The notes below the pieces were generated by a model. The model had not been told where the DNA came from, searched no databases, and worked only from the letters and a program-made list of their open reading frames with translations. A stretch of DNA of 64,000 bases from Cervus elaphus (taxonomy: Eukaryota > Chordata > Mammalia > Artiodactyla > Cervidae): positions 26,005,314 to 26,069,313 of the forward strand of contig NC_057824.1 in assembly GCF_910594005.1 (NCBI RefSeq), read 5' to 3'. Of this stretch, positions 35,061 through 45,846 are shown one piece after another. Both the position numbers and the translations under genes were made by a program. The stretch's first letter is position 1. Each line of letters starts with the position of its first letter.

Positions 35061-35502
35061 AGTAGTTCTGAAAAGGAGAGACACTAAGCGAAAACAAAAC
35101 AAAACAAAAGACCCTGACTTCCATCTTGCTTGCTCTCCCTCACTCTCTCTTGGAGCGCATGTCCTGAAGGGAAAAAGCTCCCATGATGAGTAGCCCAAAC
35201 GTGGCAAGGGACTGAGGGAGGTCTCTGGCCAACACCCTGTGAAGACCCGAGGCCTCCCCATGCAGCACCTGAAAGGGATTGAAACCTGCCACAGGCACGT
35301 GGGTGCTTCTGGAAGAGGATTCGCCCTGGGCGAGCTTTTGGATGAGACCACACCCCAGGTGACGCTTGACAGAGTCCTCCTGAGACCCTGCAGCAGAAGG
35401 ACACGGCTAGGTTGCACCCAAGATTTCTGATGGGAAATAGGAAATAACGTGACTTAGTTGCCTCAAACTGCCAAGTTCCTGGGTAACTTGTTAGCACACA
35501 TC
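35061..35502. other. Unique intron 1 sequence
   Basis: A (CAAAA)n run occurs at 35091-35110. The overlapping minus-strand frames (35037-35497) are Ser/Pro/Arg-rich with no recognised domain. Confidence 0.45.
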
Positions 35503-35840
35503 AGGGCTTCCCTGGTGGCCCAGTGGCTAAGAATCCACCTGCCAAGGCAGGGGATCCCTGGTCCGGGAAGATCCCACATGCCACAGAGCAACTAAGCCCG
35601 TTTGCCACAGCGGTTGAGCCTGTGCTGTAGAGTCTGGGAGCCGGAACTATTGAGCCCACGTGCTGCAACTGCTGAAGCCTGTGCACCCCAGAGCTCTGCA
35701 ACAAGAGAAGCCACCGCAAAGAGAAGTCTGCGCACCACAACTAGAGAGAAGCACCCACTCGCCGTATCTAGAGAAGGCCCGAGAGCAGCAACAAAGACCA
35801 AGTGCAGCCAATAAGAAAAATAATAAAATTAACTTTAAAA
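35503..35840 (+). mobile_element. CHR SINE, long form, with a B-box deletion
   Basis: Head 'agggcttccctggtggccc'. The usual 'gacacgggttcgatccctgg' is shortened to 'ggggatccctgg', so the internal promoter B-box is lost. Body and A-tail are otherwise complete. Confidence 0.9.
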
Positions 35841-36888
35841 ATATCTGTTACACAGATCAGACTTAGAGGTCCAGGAAGGAGTCAGCAACACTTCTTCGCA
35901 AGCTGAAGGTTGGTGTCGTGGAAAAAAACTGAGATTCTGACTTGTGTTTTAAAGTTCACTGTTGGCACTGTTCATTCATTTTACTTAACTAGTAACCATT
36001 TTGTGCTGATGAATGCTTTTCACTGCTTTTTCTGTTTCTGAGGCAGTTTGCAAAGCGGTTTAAACTGGATAGATTAAATAGGGAGGGGGATGATCGTCAT
36101 CTGAAGGTTGGGGCATAAATCAATCTGCTACAACAAATAAAATTTATAAACAGTTTTCTACAGTAACATTTTAACAAACATAGTTTTCTATGACAAATAG
36201 TCATAGTCCTGGAAAGCCAGTAGTCTTTGGAGGTATTAAATCTTTCATTATTACTCGTTTACTTAGTAAAAACTTAGAATCTCAAATTTATGATGTCAAG
36301 GCACAAAATAAACAGATTTGATCTAAAATAAAGGACAACTCACATGTCACTGTTCCATCAACCTTATCCTTCTAATAAAGGCAATCTGTTGATTCAGGGC
36401 TCTGTGTTCTCAGAAGCACCTGGAGCCTCTTAAAGTTCCTGCCACAGAAGTCTGTGTGGTCTTTGGTCTCAATTTTAATCAAGGCTGAATTAAAGATACT
36501 TGAGGCTGGAAGGCTTAGTACTAGATGGAGGAATCTTTTGTAAACTTAGACCTTCCCTGCCCCCTCAGAAGGGCAGATTTTTATATTAGGAAAGCAAATT
36601 CTTAACATCTGCATCAAGTTATTTCACCAAAGTCAAGAGTTACCCCCAGGACAGGGCTCAGGTATTAGTTGGCTGACACCTACAAGAGCCTGGGAGAGCT
36701 TACAACGCCTCCCTTCCAGGGCAGAGCAAATGTCTGCCCCCCGACCCCACACACCCAGAACAGATCAGCTTCTTTCTTTAGAATCCTGGAAAGCACTGTT
36801 CTGCCAGCTGAAACCGTCGAAGTCTGGATACAGTGAGGTCTGTCCCTAAAGCTCCCTGATATACAATCAGGGCTTTAAAAAACGCTTA
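35841..36888. other. Unique intron 1 sequence, about 1 kb
   Basis: AT-rich, no young repeats, no recognised exon. Confidence 0.5.
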
Positions 36889-37132
36889 GGGGAGGCTTTC
36901 CTGGTGTTCCAGCTGTTAAGAATCCACCTGCCAATGCAGGAGACAGGAGTTTGATCCCTGGTCCGGGAAGATCCCACAGGCCTTGAGGCAACTAAGCCCA
37001 AGAGCCACCACTACTGAAGCCCGTGTGTCCCAGAGCCAACAAGAGAAACCGCCACAATGAGAAGCCGTCTCCCTGCAACTAGAGAAAGTCCACGTGCAGC
37101 ACCAAAGACCCAAAATAAATAAATAAAAATTT
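36889..37132 (+). mobile_element. CHR SINE, long form
   Basis: Head 'ggggaggctttcctggtg', B-box 'gagtttgatccctgg', body 'gaggcaactaagccc' to 'gcagcaccaaagaccc', tail 'aaataaataaataaaaat'. Its 3' part is repeated at 37191-37290. Confidence 0.9.
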
Positions 37133-37186
37133 TAAAAACACGCTTAATTTTAAAAAAATTTCCTAGTCCGAAAGAGCCTAAATGTG
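37036..37186. repeat. Tandem duplication, copy 1 (CHR tail plus flank)
   Basis: Consists of the CHR 3' part plus unique flank ending 'ctagtccgaaagagcctaa'. The CHR part reappears from 37192 (offset 155), and the flank reappears at 37721-37767. The second copy is therefore split by the L1 tail at 37297-37718. Confidence 0.8.
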
Positions 37187-37191
37187 CTCTG

Positions 37192-37767
37192 CAACAAGAG
37201 AAAACCTCCACAATGAGAAACCGGTTCACTGCAAGTAGAGAAAGTCCATGTGCAGCACCAAAGACCCAAAATAAACAAATAAAATTAAAAAAAAGAAAAG
37301 AAAAACATCAATACAGTATACTAACACATATATGGAATTTAGAAGGATGGTAACAATAACCCTGTATATGAGACAGTAAAAGAGACACATGTATAGAACA
37401 GTCTTTCGTACTCTGTGGGAGAGGGCGAGGGCGGGATGATTTGGAGAATGGCATTGGAACATGTATATTACCATATGTGAAACAGATCGCCAGTCCAGGT
37501 TCGATGCATGAGACAGGGTGCTCGGGGCTGGTGCACTGGGATGACCCTGAGGGATGGGATGGGGAGGGAGGCGGGAGGGGGGTTCAGGATGGGGAACACA
37601 TGTACACCCATGGTGGATTCAAGTCAATGTATGGCAAAACCTGACCCTGATGGTACCAAAACAACAATATTGTAAAGTAATTAGCCTCCAATTAAAATAA
37701 ATAGTTATATTTTTTAAAAAACACTTCATTTAAAAAAATTTTCCTAGTCCGAAAGAGCCTAAGTGTG
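37192..37767. repeat. Tandem duplication, copy 2, split by an L1 insertion
   Basis: Left piece 37192-37296 is the CHR tail ('caacaagagaaaacctcc' to the A-rich end). Right piece 37721-37767 is the flank ending 'ctagtccgaaagagcctaa'. Between them sits an L1 3' end, apparently inserted at the CHR A-tail. Confidence 0.75.
37297..37718 (+). mobile_element. L1 3' end, bovine type
   Basis: 'acatatatggaatttagaag', 'tggtaacaataaccctg', 'ggggagggaggcgggagg', 'gttcaggatggggaacac', 'tatggcaaaac', 'gtaaagtaattagcctcc' and an A-rich end. A 24-base foreign block sits at 37641-37664. G-runs at 37555-37582 could form a quadruplex. Confidence 0.88.
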
Positions 37768-37768
37768 A

Positions 37769-38231
37769 GACAGCCTGGTAAACGCCTGACAACCCAAATG
37801 AAGGAGCAGAAATACCTGGAAGTGGAGACTGAGGGAGAAGGTGAGGATCAGCAGAGAGTAGTGTGGAGATGCCGGCTGCACTCGGGCACAGGGGGCGGGG
37901 CTGAGCCTCCGCCTCGGTCCTCGAGGCCTGGTCCACGGACCAGCAACAGCACCATCCCCCGGAGCCCGTGGGAAAGCCTGCCACCCCAGACCTAGAATCT
38001 GCGCTTTAACAAACCCCCAGGTGATTTTATGTGAATCCAACTGTGAAAAAAGCACTGGCGTGAACGTGTTTTGTATCAAACAGACGGAAAGCAATTGTTT
38101 CCCTAAATTGAAATAATGTCTTGGAGGGATTTTGTTGTTGTTGTTAGTGGTTACGGGTTTTTGTTTCGCTTTGGTTTTGTTTTGCATATTTTCCTATTCA
38201 TTCTGACGTCCTGCTTATGTCCAGCTCAGGT
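37769..38231. other. Unique intron 1 sequence
   Basis: A CpG-richer stretch at 37875-37960 and a (GTT)n run at 38134-38145. No exon was recognised, although the minus strand is open for 142 codons (37759-38187). Confidence 0.45.
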
Positions 38232-38372
38232 TGTTCTTGTTCACTCGCTAAGTCATGTCCGACTCTTTGTGACCCCCATGGACTGAAGCACGCCAGGCTC
38301 CTCTGTCCAGCACTATCTCCTGGAGTTTGCTCAAATTCATGTCCGTTGAGTTGGTGATGCCATCTTATACCA
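38232..38372 (-). mobile_element. BovB (RTE LINE) 3' terminal fragment, 140 bp
   Basis: Minus-strand end of BovB: 'ccaactcaacggacatgaat', 'tttgagcaaactccagg', then 'ggacatgacttagcgag'. It is the shortest BovB piece in the window. Confidence 0.88.
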
Positions 38373-38976
38373 GCTCAGGTATTTGGTCCTAAACATTTCT
38401 CCATCTTATCCATTACTACCTAATCATTTCTTCCTTTAAGTCACCTTTCAAAACCAATTCAATATTCCTTATAAGAATTCCAAGATTCAAGGTAAGAACT
38501 TAATCGGGGAATTCATTACTAATTAGTGAGATCTGACACTTCAGACTTTCACACGACATCAATGCAGACAATGAAAACACCCATTAGAAAACTGTGTGTG
38601 TACTACACACAAAAAAAAAAAAAAAAGAGAAAACTGTGTGTGTACTACACAAATGTGTGTTTTCAAAAGCACAACAGACAGGGTACTTTCTTTGCCCAAA
38701 TTTGATACAAGTATGCAGTCTGGAACTCTAATTGATGACTATGGTTAAGACCAAACTTTGAGATAAACTAAGTACTTTAGAATGAATGGATTAAAGAATA
38801 AAATGAGTTGATTAAGATCTCATTTCTGACCCTGATGGTACCAAAACAAGGCTGTAATCTTGTGAAACATTTGACACAAACCTGTGAATAACACCTATAC
38901 AGTTCTTAGTGTTAAGACACAGTAATGCATACATTCATTTAACTAAAACACTTATATCTGCTATGAATGTCTACAC
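38373..38976. other. Unique intron 1 sequence
   Basis: AT-rich. Holds the 42-bp duplication (38586-38650) and the second copy of the 24-base block (38826-38849). No exon was recognised. Confidence 0.45.
38586..38650. repeat. Partial tandem duplication, 42-bp period
   Basis: A 23-base unit starting 'agaaaactgtgtgtgtac' stands at 38586-38608 and again at 38628-38650. An A-run of about 15 bases separates them. Confidence 0.88.
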
Positions 38977-39192
38977 ACTTCACAGGTGGCGCTAGAGGTA
39001 AAGAACCTTCTACCAATGCAGGAGGCTTAAGAGACGTGGGTTCAATCCCTGGGTCGGGAAGATCCCCTGGAGGCGGGCACAGCAACCCACTCCAGTATTC
39101 TTGCCTGGAGAATCCCAAGGACAGAGGAGTCTGGAAGGGATCCATGGGGTCACAAAAAGTCAGACGCAACTGAAGGGACTTAGCACACACAC
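38977..39192 (+). mobile_element. Bov-A2 SINE with perfect target-site duplication
   Basis: Head 'cttcacaggtggcgctag', end 'cgcaactgaagggacttag'. The 13-base repeat 'atgaatgtctaca' flanks it at 38963-38975 and 39193-39205. Confidence 0.95.
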
Positions 39193-39235
39193 ATGAATGT
39201 CTACAGTGAATTTAATTTTTTCAATATTAAGTTTT

Positions 39236-39423
39236 AAAATATTTATGTTTATTTATTTGGCTGTGCCAGGTCTTAGCTTGACATGTGGGATCTTCAATCT
39301 TCATAGCAGCACTTGAGATCTTTAGTTGCCGCATGTGGGATCTAGTTCCCTGACCAGGGATTGAACCCAGGTCCCCTACATTGGGAGCAGAGTCTTAGCT
39401 ACTGGACCACCAAGGAAGTCCCC
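39236..39423 (-). mobile_element. CHR/Bov-tA-type tRNA-Glu SINE
   Basis: Minus-strand head 'ggggacttccttggtggtcc', B-box 'gggttcaatccctggtcag', 'ggaactagatcccacatg', then the added 'gcggcaactaaagatc' block and tail. This is the subtype with one extra body unit. Confidence 0.88.
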
Positions 39424-39498
39424 TCAATATTAATTTTTTAAACAAATTCAAAGAGATGATATATTAGCTATCTACTGCTATAGATAGCTTTTTTTTTT

Positions 39499-39716
39499 TC
39501 CTTTCCCAGGTGGCTCAGTGGTAAAGAATCTGCCTCCAATGCAGGAGCCACTGGAGACTAGAGTTTGATCCCTGGGTCAGGAAGATCCCCTGGAGGAGGA
39601 AATGTCAACCCACTCCAGTATTCTTGCCTGGGAAATTCCAAGGACAGAGGATCTTGGCGGGCTGCGGTCCATGGGGTCATAAAAGAGTTTGACACGACTC
39701 AGCGACTACAACAACA
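39499..39716 (+). mobile_element. Bov-A2 SINE
   Basis: Head 'ctttcccaggtggctcag', 'aatctgcctccaatgcagg', end 'gacacgactcagcgactac'. Full length, preceded by a T-run (39490-39499). Confidence 0.93.
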
Positions 39717-41578
39717 TCCTATGAAGGCTGAAGGCTTATCTCCTACAAGCCCACCTTTCCCCCCTGAAGAACTGGAAATTGTGCTGGAGGGATTCTCGGA
39801 GTTACTTCAAGCATCCAAGTGGGGAATACTGAGGCTGTCTCGAGAGCTTAATCATGGCTCAAGTTCAAGGTTACACAGTTTATGAGCAGTGGTTTCTACT
39901 GTTCAGAATCTCTGGGCTGGCCTGGAGAGGAGAGCCACGCATGAAAAAGATGCAATGTTCCCTGGGCTGCCTGCAAGCTGCCCACCTCCATAAAGACATT
40001 TTTGTCTCCAAAGAGTTTCCTTTAAATGGCACATCTTGGTGAACTAGAAGGCAGTACACAAAGCCAATGCTGGCAAGGCCCAGAGCTCTTCCCCAGGAAG
40101 CTGTGAAGTACACAGACCCTGCCAACAGCAGAGGGCTGATTCAGGGCGACAGGCTGGGGCCCAGAACTTCTTTCTTCTGTAGGATGCTAACTGGTAATCT
40201 CCTCTGGAGATAACACACTCCAGGTCTCTGGATGTGATCTGCCTAGCAGATGTGTTCTGTTTGGCCCACGCAGTGTTTATAAAATTCTGAATTTGTTGCC
40301 AACAGTTTAAGCGTGTGAGTTTCATATATACACCTGGCTTCCTATATTCTCATGGAAAATCTGGCCACAACAGGCCCAAATGGGTTGTGCCAATGAATGG
40401 CAGGGACTGAGCAGTAACTGCCCTTTTACTGGGGTAAACGCTCTGGAATTCACCACGGTCCACACCCGGCCCCATTCACCACCTGGTCCCTGAAGCCATG
40501 TGGGATAAGAAGCCCTTATCTATGGTAACCCTTCCATTTTGCTTAGCGGTACAGAAGAGGAGGCTCACGAGGTCAAGGGTAAATAACTTGCTCGAGACTA
40601 ACAAGGGGTGAGGGGCAGAACCAGGCCGATTATGCCACGGAGCCCTGACTTCAGGGCAGGTGATCACAATGGTGAAATTACAGAGAAGACTCATCCGGCT
40701 GGGAGTGCTAAGCTCTGCTCAAATGACAAGCCAGAAACAGACAAGCTCCAAGCTACCAAGATAAACTGCCATAATTTAGAATGTTACCAGAGCCTACATC
40801 AAAGTTTAAAATTGATTTAAAAATACTTCTTAAAGGATAAACACACCTTGGAGAGAAACCTGGTTAATCCATCAGACCTGATTCATCCATCGTATACAGA
40901 GTAACAACATTTGGCCAATTACAAATTTCTGCTAATAGACAGAGGCTGCCATAGAAGCAGTTTTTTTTTCAAAATCGAGGGATAAAAATGATTCTGGGTG
41001 GTATTAAAGCATGGTCAGGAAAGGCCTGCAAGTCTCCTTTGAGCATTATTAAGTGCAAATAGATTCTACACAAAGAATCTTAAACACCTTTTAAAATTCA
41101 CACAATTCCCTACCAAGAATCCTTCCTTCCTATGAGATTCTGTTTATGTGCCAGTATCCTGACTGAAAGACAGGTATTCAAAATGCAATCCTTCTTTACA
41201 TTTTGCACATCAATATCACAAACTAAATGTCTTCTTGGATTTGCCTCTGCCAACATATTTCCTCTCGTTTTTATTAAGCTTTTGGGGCATATTTGTCAAC
41301 TGTTAATGAAAGCTGTCCTTTTAATATACATACCTAGAATTAGAAATTTTATTGATCTTTTCATTCTTACCAGTTAATCAATTAGTAACCATAATAAATG
41401 CACCCCCAAAAGCAAAAAGAATCATCCAACTAGGAAAAGGCCTACAGGAATCAGTCATGTCACTAATACCTGATACTCTAATAATTTATGTTTTCATGAT
41501 GTGCTAAACCTGCTATTTTACAGGCAACCCCAAATAATTCAAGACGAAATACAATGACAGATAGCTTTCTGGATTTAA
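39717..41578. other. Unique intron 1 sequence, about 1.9 kb
   Basis: Mostly unrecognised, with a MIR-like patch at 40500-40660. The right half is AT-rich. No exon was seen. Confidence 0.5.
40500..40660 (+). mobile_element. MIR SINE remnant
   Basis: 'cttatctatggtaaccc', 'ggtacagaagaggaggctc', 'gtaaataacttgctcgag', 'ggggcagaaccaggc' follow the MIR core and right end. Confidence 0.55.
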
Positions 41579-41757
41579 TTTTTTTTTCCATTTATTTATC
41601 TGGCTGCTCTCAGTGGTGGCACGCAGGGTCTTTTATTTGTGACATGTGAACTCTTAGTTGCAGCATGTGGGATCTAGTTCCCTGATCAGGGATTGAATCC
41701 AGGCCCCCTGCATTGGGAGTGTGGAGTCTTAGCCACTGGACCACCAGGGAAGTCCCT
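41579..41757 (-). mobile_element. CHR/Bov-tA-type tRNA-Glu SINE
   Basis: Minus-strand head 'gggacttccctggtggtcc', 'gattcaatccctgatcag', 'ggaactagatcccacatg', then an extra body unit. Same subtype as the copy at 39236. Confidence 0.88.
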
Positions 41758-41861
41758 TGAATTTCCTTTTTATAAATGAAAGTCTCATACTCTAAATGTA
41801 GTGTGACTTTTGGAAGACAGTTAAAATCACAAGACAGTGGTTAAAAAAAATCTGAGAGCTT

Positions 41862-42115
41862 GGGCGTCCCTGGTGGTCCAGTGGTTGAGAGTCTGTCTGC
41901 CAAGGTGGGGGTCACGGTTTCCATCCCTGGTTAAGGGAAGATTCCATACGCCGCAGAGCAGCTAAGCCTGTGCGCTACAACGAGAGAAGCCTCCGCAAGC
42001 GGGGCCCACACCCCGCCTCTACAGGGTCACCCCCGCCAGCTGCAACTAGAGAAAAGCCCTCACAGCAATGAAGACCCAGCATGGTCAAAAATGAAAAATT
42101 AGAGAAAAAAGAAAA
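41862..42115 (+). mobile_element. CHR SINE, long form
   Basis: Head 'gggcgtccctggtggtcc', B-box decayed to 'ggtttccatccctgg', body with unusually C-rich 'cacaccccgcctctac' patch (42008-42023), tail A-rich to 42115. Confidence 0.88.
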
Positions 42116-43559
42116 AAAGTCTGAGAACGGGCCGTCTGATTCACAAGGTTCCTATCAGTATAACACATCACCGCATTATCAGAATATTTAAGAATTCAAT
42201 GCTGTGACTCCTGTTAACTGACTCAAAATAATACAAAAAAATAAATTGGGACTACAGGGGCCACATCTCTCCCCTGGACTAGGAAGAAAATTAACTCGGC
42301 ATTAACCGACAGCACCACCACGGCAGGTGAGGTCTTCATCCTTCCCACCCGGGGGACAGCTCCGTGTAGGACTCCCCGCTCTGCGCCGGCTCAGCCAGTC
42401 ACCACCACCAGACTCTTCCTGAAATGCTCACCCTGATCACCACACTCCCTCGCTAAAGGGCCACCGCCTTCCAGTCTCCATGAGAAACCGGCCACGTTTG
42501 CTTTCTCTTTCCAGCACACTGTCTGCATGCATCGCATGGTTCCTGGCAGGTGGGAGGCATTCAGTAAACATTTGGTGAAAGGATAAATGAAGATGTCAGT
42601 GGATCCTCGCTCCTGCTGGCACCTGAAGCTAAAACATTGCCTGAAACTCTTCCAGCTGCACTGATTACTGTTCCCATTAGACCAGTGGCTCTAAACCAGG
42701 GATGATTTCCATCCATCACACTGGGAGGGGGATGGTGCTTCTGGCATCCAGTAGACGGGGGCCAGGGATGGGGCTGAACATCCCACATTTCAAGGGCAGC
42801 CCCACAAAAAGAAGGATCTAGCCCACGTCGAGGCTGAGACCGAAGAGCCCTGCACAAGACGTGCCAAAGGCTCCCACCACATGGATCCGTATCAGCTCCT
42901 CAAATGCAATGCCTTCCTGCCCCTTCCTCCAGGGGCTGCGCTCCTCTCTACCAGCTCTTCCTGCTGGGATGCCATCTGCCCCTCCGGGCCCAGCTCACAC
43001 ACTGCCTCCCCATCCCCTGCAAGAGAATGTAGCTCCATCTCCTCCCCTCATTCAGCTAGTCTGTTCTGAGGACAGGTGCCTCACAAGTCCCCTGGACACT
43101 CAACAGTGGACAAGGCTGCAGGTCCCATTCCTAAAGACCCTACAGAATGGTGGTGAGACAGACAAGAAACAGGTCAGCCACCAAGCTCATCACACACTGT
43201 GCTCCCTGGTACTGCAGAAGTAATTAGGGTGAACACGGATGGAGTAACTCGTGGGTGGGAGAGATCTGCAGTGGACGGAGCAGCGAGGCCACACGGAAGA
43301 TGAGGTCTGAGGATGAGACAGAGTCAGGCGGGGGGGCAGGGGGATGCACCCCAGGCACAGCACACAGCAATAACCAGACCCTGAGACTAGGGGCAAATGT
43401 GAATATAGGGCAGAAGATAAGACCGATCATACCCAGACACATAGGCTTGTGGAAGGGCTTCAAGACCTGGGACCACTTTAGGACTTCATCTCCCAAAGCC
43501 CTAACCTGGTCCCAGTACAGCCCAGACTCAGAGGCTTGGGTGCCAGAATTAAATCCCAT
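42116..43559. other. Unique, GC-richer intron 1 sequence
   Basis: About 1.4 kb of mixed to GC-rich sequence. Overlapping open frames on both strands (42561-43632) have Pro/Ser-rich, gene-unlike translations. A G-run lies at 43329-43343. Confidence 0.45.
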
Positions 43560-43950
43560 TTCCACCCTTGACCAACTCTGTGACATGATGCAACTGCCTA
43601 ACCTCTCAGGGCCTCAGTTTCCTTATCGGTAAAGTAAGAATAGGGCTTCCCAGGTGGCACAGTGGTAAAGAATTCACCTGCCATGCAGGAGACACAGGTT
43701 CGATCCCTGATTCGGGAAGATCCCCTAGAGAACTAAATGGCATCCCACTTCAGTGTTCTTGCCTGGAGAATCCCATGGACAGAGGAGCTTAGCAGGCTGC
43801 AGTCCTTGGGGTCACAAAGAGTCGGACACAACTTAGCAACTAAACCACAACAAAGTAGAAGTTACTCACCTACTTCACAAGTGTGGCTGAGTTACTGAGT
43901 TAATATATGTGAAGCATGCGGACTTAGCACATGGTAAGTCATCAAGGATG
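43560..43950 (+). mobile_element. MIR SINE split by a Bov-A2
   Basis: The left half (43565-43643) reads 'caactctgtgacatgatg', 'ctaacctctcagggcctcag', 'tttccttatcggtaaag'. The right half (43857-43950) resumes 'ttactcacctacttcac' and 'gttaatatatgtgaagc', 'cttagcacatggtaag'. It is a near-complete MIR. Confidence 0.75.
43644..43855 (+). mobile_element. Bov-A2 SINE inserted in a MIR
   Basis: Head 'gggcttcccaggtggcac', end 'gacacaacttagcaacta'. Flanks 'aagtaagaat' and 'aaagtagaag' look like a decayed target-site duplication. Confidence 0.94.
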
Positions 43951-44072
43951 AGCTTCTATAACCATGACTGTTACTCATGGTAACTCCTACCTCTGTCCTA
44001 GCAGAATCCTCAAAATCTTAGCCATTTCTTTGTTCCCCAGAGCACATAGCAGGGCTCAGAAAATATCTGATG

Positions 44073-44120
44073 GTGTGCATACATGTGTGCATGTGTGCAC
44101 ACACACACGTGTGCACATGC
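44073..44120. repeat. 48-bp alternating purine-pyrimidine tract
   Basis: Every step from 44073 to 44120 switches between purine and pyrimidine, mixing GT, GC, AT and AC units, for example 'gcatgtgtgcacacacacac'. Such tracts are the classic Z-DNA formers. Confidence 0.92.
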
Positions 44121-44354
44121 TTTTGTCTTAACATCTTTTCCGTCACATACTGTGGATACCGTTTTGGTTATAAAATGGCAAAGATGGGTAGCTGTACAGC
44201 TGCCTGGAAGCTTTCTGGCTAAAGAGCAAATGCCAATGAGATGAAATTTTTGCAGTTGCTCACAGCAGCGATCGGCACTGTGAATCATGATCTAAATGTC
44301 TTCAGGGATACCTCTCATCTTCCCTGGGGACTAATCTCATTTTAGTGGCTTAAA

Positions 44355-44379
44355 ACACACACACACACACACACACACA
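44355..44379. repeat. (CA)n microsatellite
   Basis: Twelve uninterrupted CA units; likely polymorphic. Confidence 0.93.
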
Positions 44380-44479
44380 ACAGTAGCAAAATAATCTTCA
44401 CCACTTTGGGACTCTTTCTGGTTTAACAATCCAAATGTCCCAACAGGAAGACTGCCAGAACCTAATGCCGCAGTTAACA

Positions 44480-44690
44480 GGGTCTTTCATTAGTGGGGCT
44501 GCCTGGGCCTGGGGGTTGAGGATGGGGGTGATAGCTAAGTAGTGTGGGGTTTTACTTTAGGGTGGAGAAAATGTTCTAAAATTGGCTGTGGTGATAGTGG
44601 CATATCTCTGTGCATAGACTAAAAGCCACCAAATTGTTTGCTTTGAAAGGGAGAACTATGTGGTAGTGAAGCTGTTTTTAAAAAGCAGTG
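44480..44690 (+). mobile_element. L1 3' end remnant
   Basis: 'gttctaaaattggctgtgg', 'gcatatctctgtgcatag', 'gactaaaagccaccaaat' and 'gtagtgaagctgtttttaaa' follow the end of an old L1. Confidence 0.65.
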
Positions 44691-45654
44691 TCCTTCAGGA
44701 CCATCTCCTCCCCCAAAATAATTGTGACAGCGAAATCCAGAGTCTCCGAATTCCGTTTCCTAAATACCAAAGTGAATTTACCCAACCTCTTTCCTTGGCC
44801 TCCACATGTCCAAAGGTAGTTTTAGAGATACACATAAGACTCTGAGTCCCTGCTTGGCTGCCACACTTGCCATGTGGGGATGGGGGGCCTGCCAGCATCT
44901 CTATCTGCAGCACTTCAGAGAAGTAAGAAGGCAGTCAGGCCAGGACAGCTTGGCCAGGTGGCTCTCAGCATCACTGCACTTGGCCGATGTTGTTCTAGAC
45001 AATGTCTAAGTTGGGGGGGCGGGGGCACTATCCAAACCTCTGTCACTTTTCAGAAGCAGAACTCCACTCAGGGCCCGGCTGTGTTGGGGGGAGGTTTGCT
45101 GTGACTTTTCTGCACCATTCTCCGTGATTCGTTGCCAAGACAGCCAGTGACCGCTGGCCCGGGCAGCACTTCATGGAGAACTGAAAGCAGGTGCTAGCTC
45201 TGGGCAGAGGCAGTCCTGCGGGCAGAGGCTGGGTAAAGGGGGGCCCTGGATGGGAAGAGACGGCCACCCTTCCCTGAGACAGACGCAGCTCCATGGGGCA
45301 GGAGGCCCCTGCCTGCAAACAAGCACCACGCCCAGCGGATGCCTCTGAGTAAGGCACCAACCACCCAGGGGCGTGAGGTTTGCAAGGGTCCTGTTGATTG
45401 GCTCAATACCTTGGTTACTGCTGGTTTTGTCCAGAGAAAATATGGGGTGTGTAAGTGGTGGGTTAGTGGATACACATACGTGATCAGGGGGCATTATATT
45501 CATTTTCATTTGTTTATTCACATAATGAAAGGTCACTGAAGGTCCACGGTTGCGACACCCTCCTAGGCCCGAGCTTCCTGTCCTCCCAGGAATTTGTCAT
45601 CTAGGGCGGGAAAGGACATCAAAGTCACAGGAGTATAGACACAATTCTATTCAC
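44691..45654. other. Unique intron 1 sequence, GC-richer
   Basis: A G-run at 45011-45026. Several overlapping open frames on both strands lack protein-like features. Nothing recognised. Confidence 0.45.
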
Positions 45655-45846
45655 CGATGCAAAGAGCTGACTGATTGAAGGCAAGAGGAGAAGGGGACGA
45701 CAGAGGATGAGATGGTTGGATGGCATCACCAACTCAGTGGACATGAGTTTGAGCAAACTCTGTAAAATGCTGAAGGCCAAGGAAGCCTGGCGTGCTGTGG
45801 ACCATGCCGTGGCAAAGAATTGGACACAGCTGAGTAACTGAACAAT
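45655..45846 (+). mobile_element. BovB (RTE LINE) 3' fragment, 190 bp
   Basis: 'caagaggagaaggggacgac', 'gatgagatggttggatgg', 'agtttgagcaaactctg' and 'ggacacagctgagtaactg'. An internal deletion joins 'gagctgactgattg' directly to 'aaggcaag'. Confidence 0.9.

Larger units (their letters stand above)
43951..44479. other. Unique intron 1 sequence with two dinucleotide tracts
   Basis: Holds the alternating tract at 44073-44120 and a CA repeat at 44355-44379. Otherwise nothing recognised. Confidence 0.5.
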
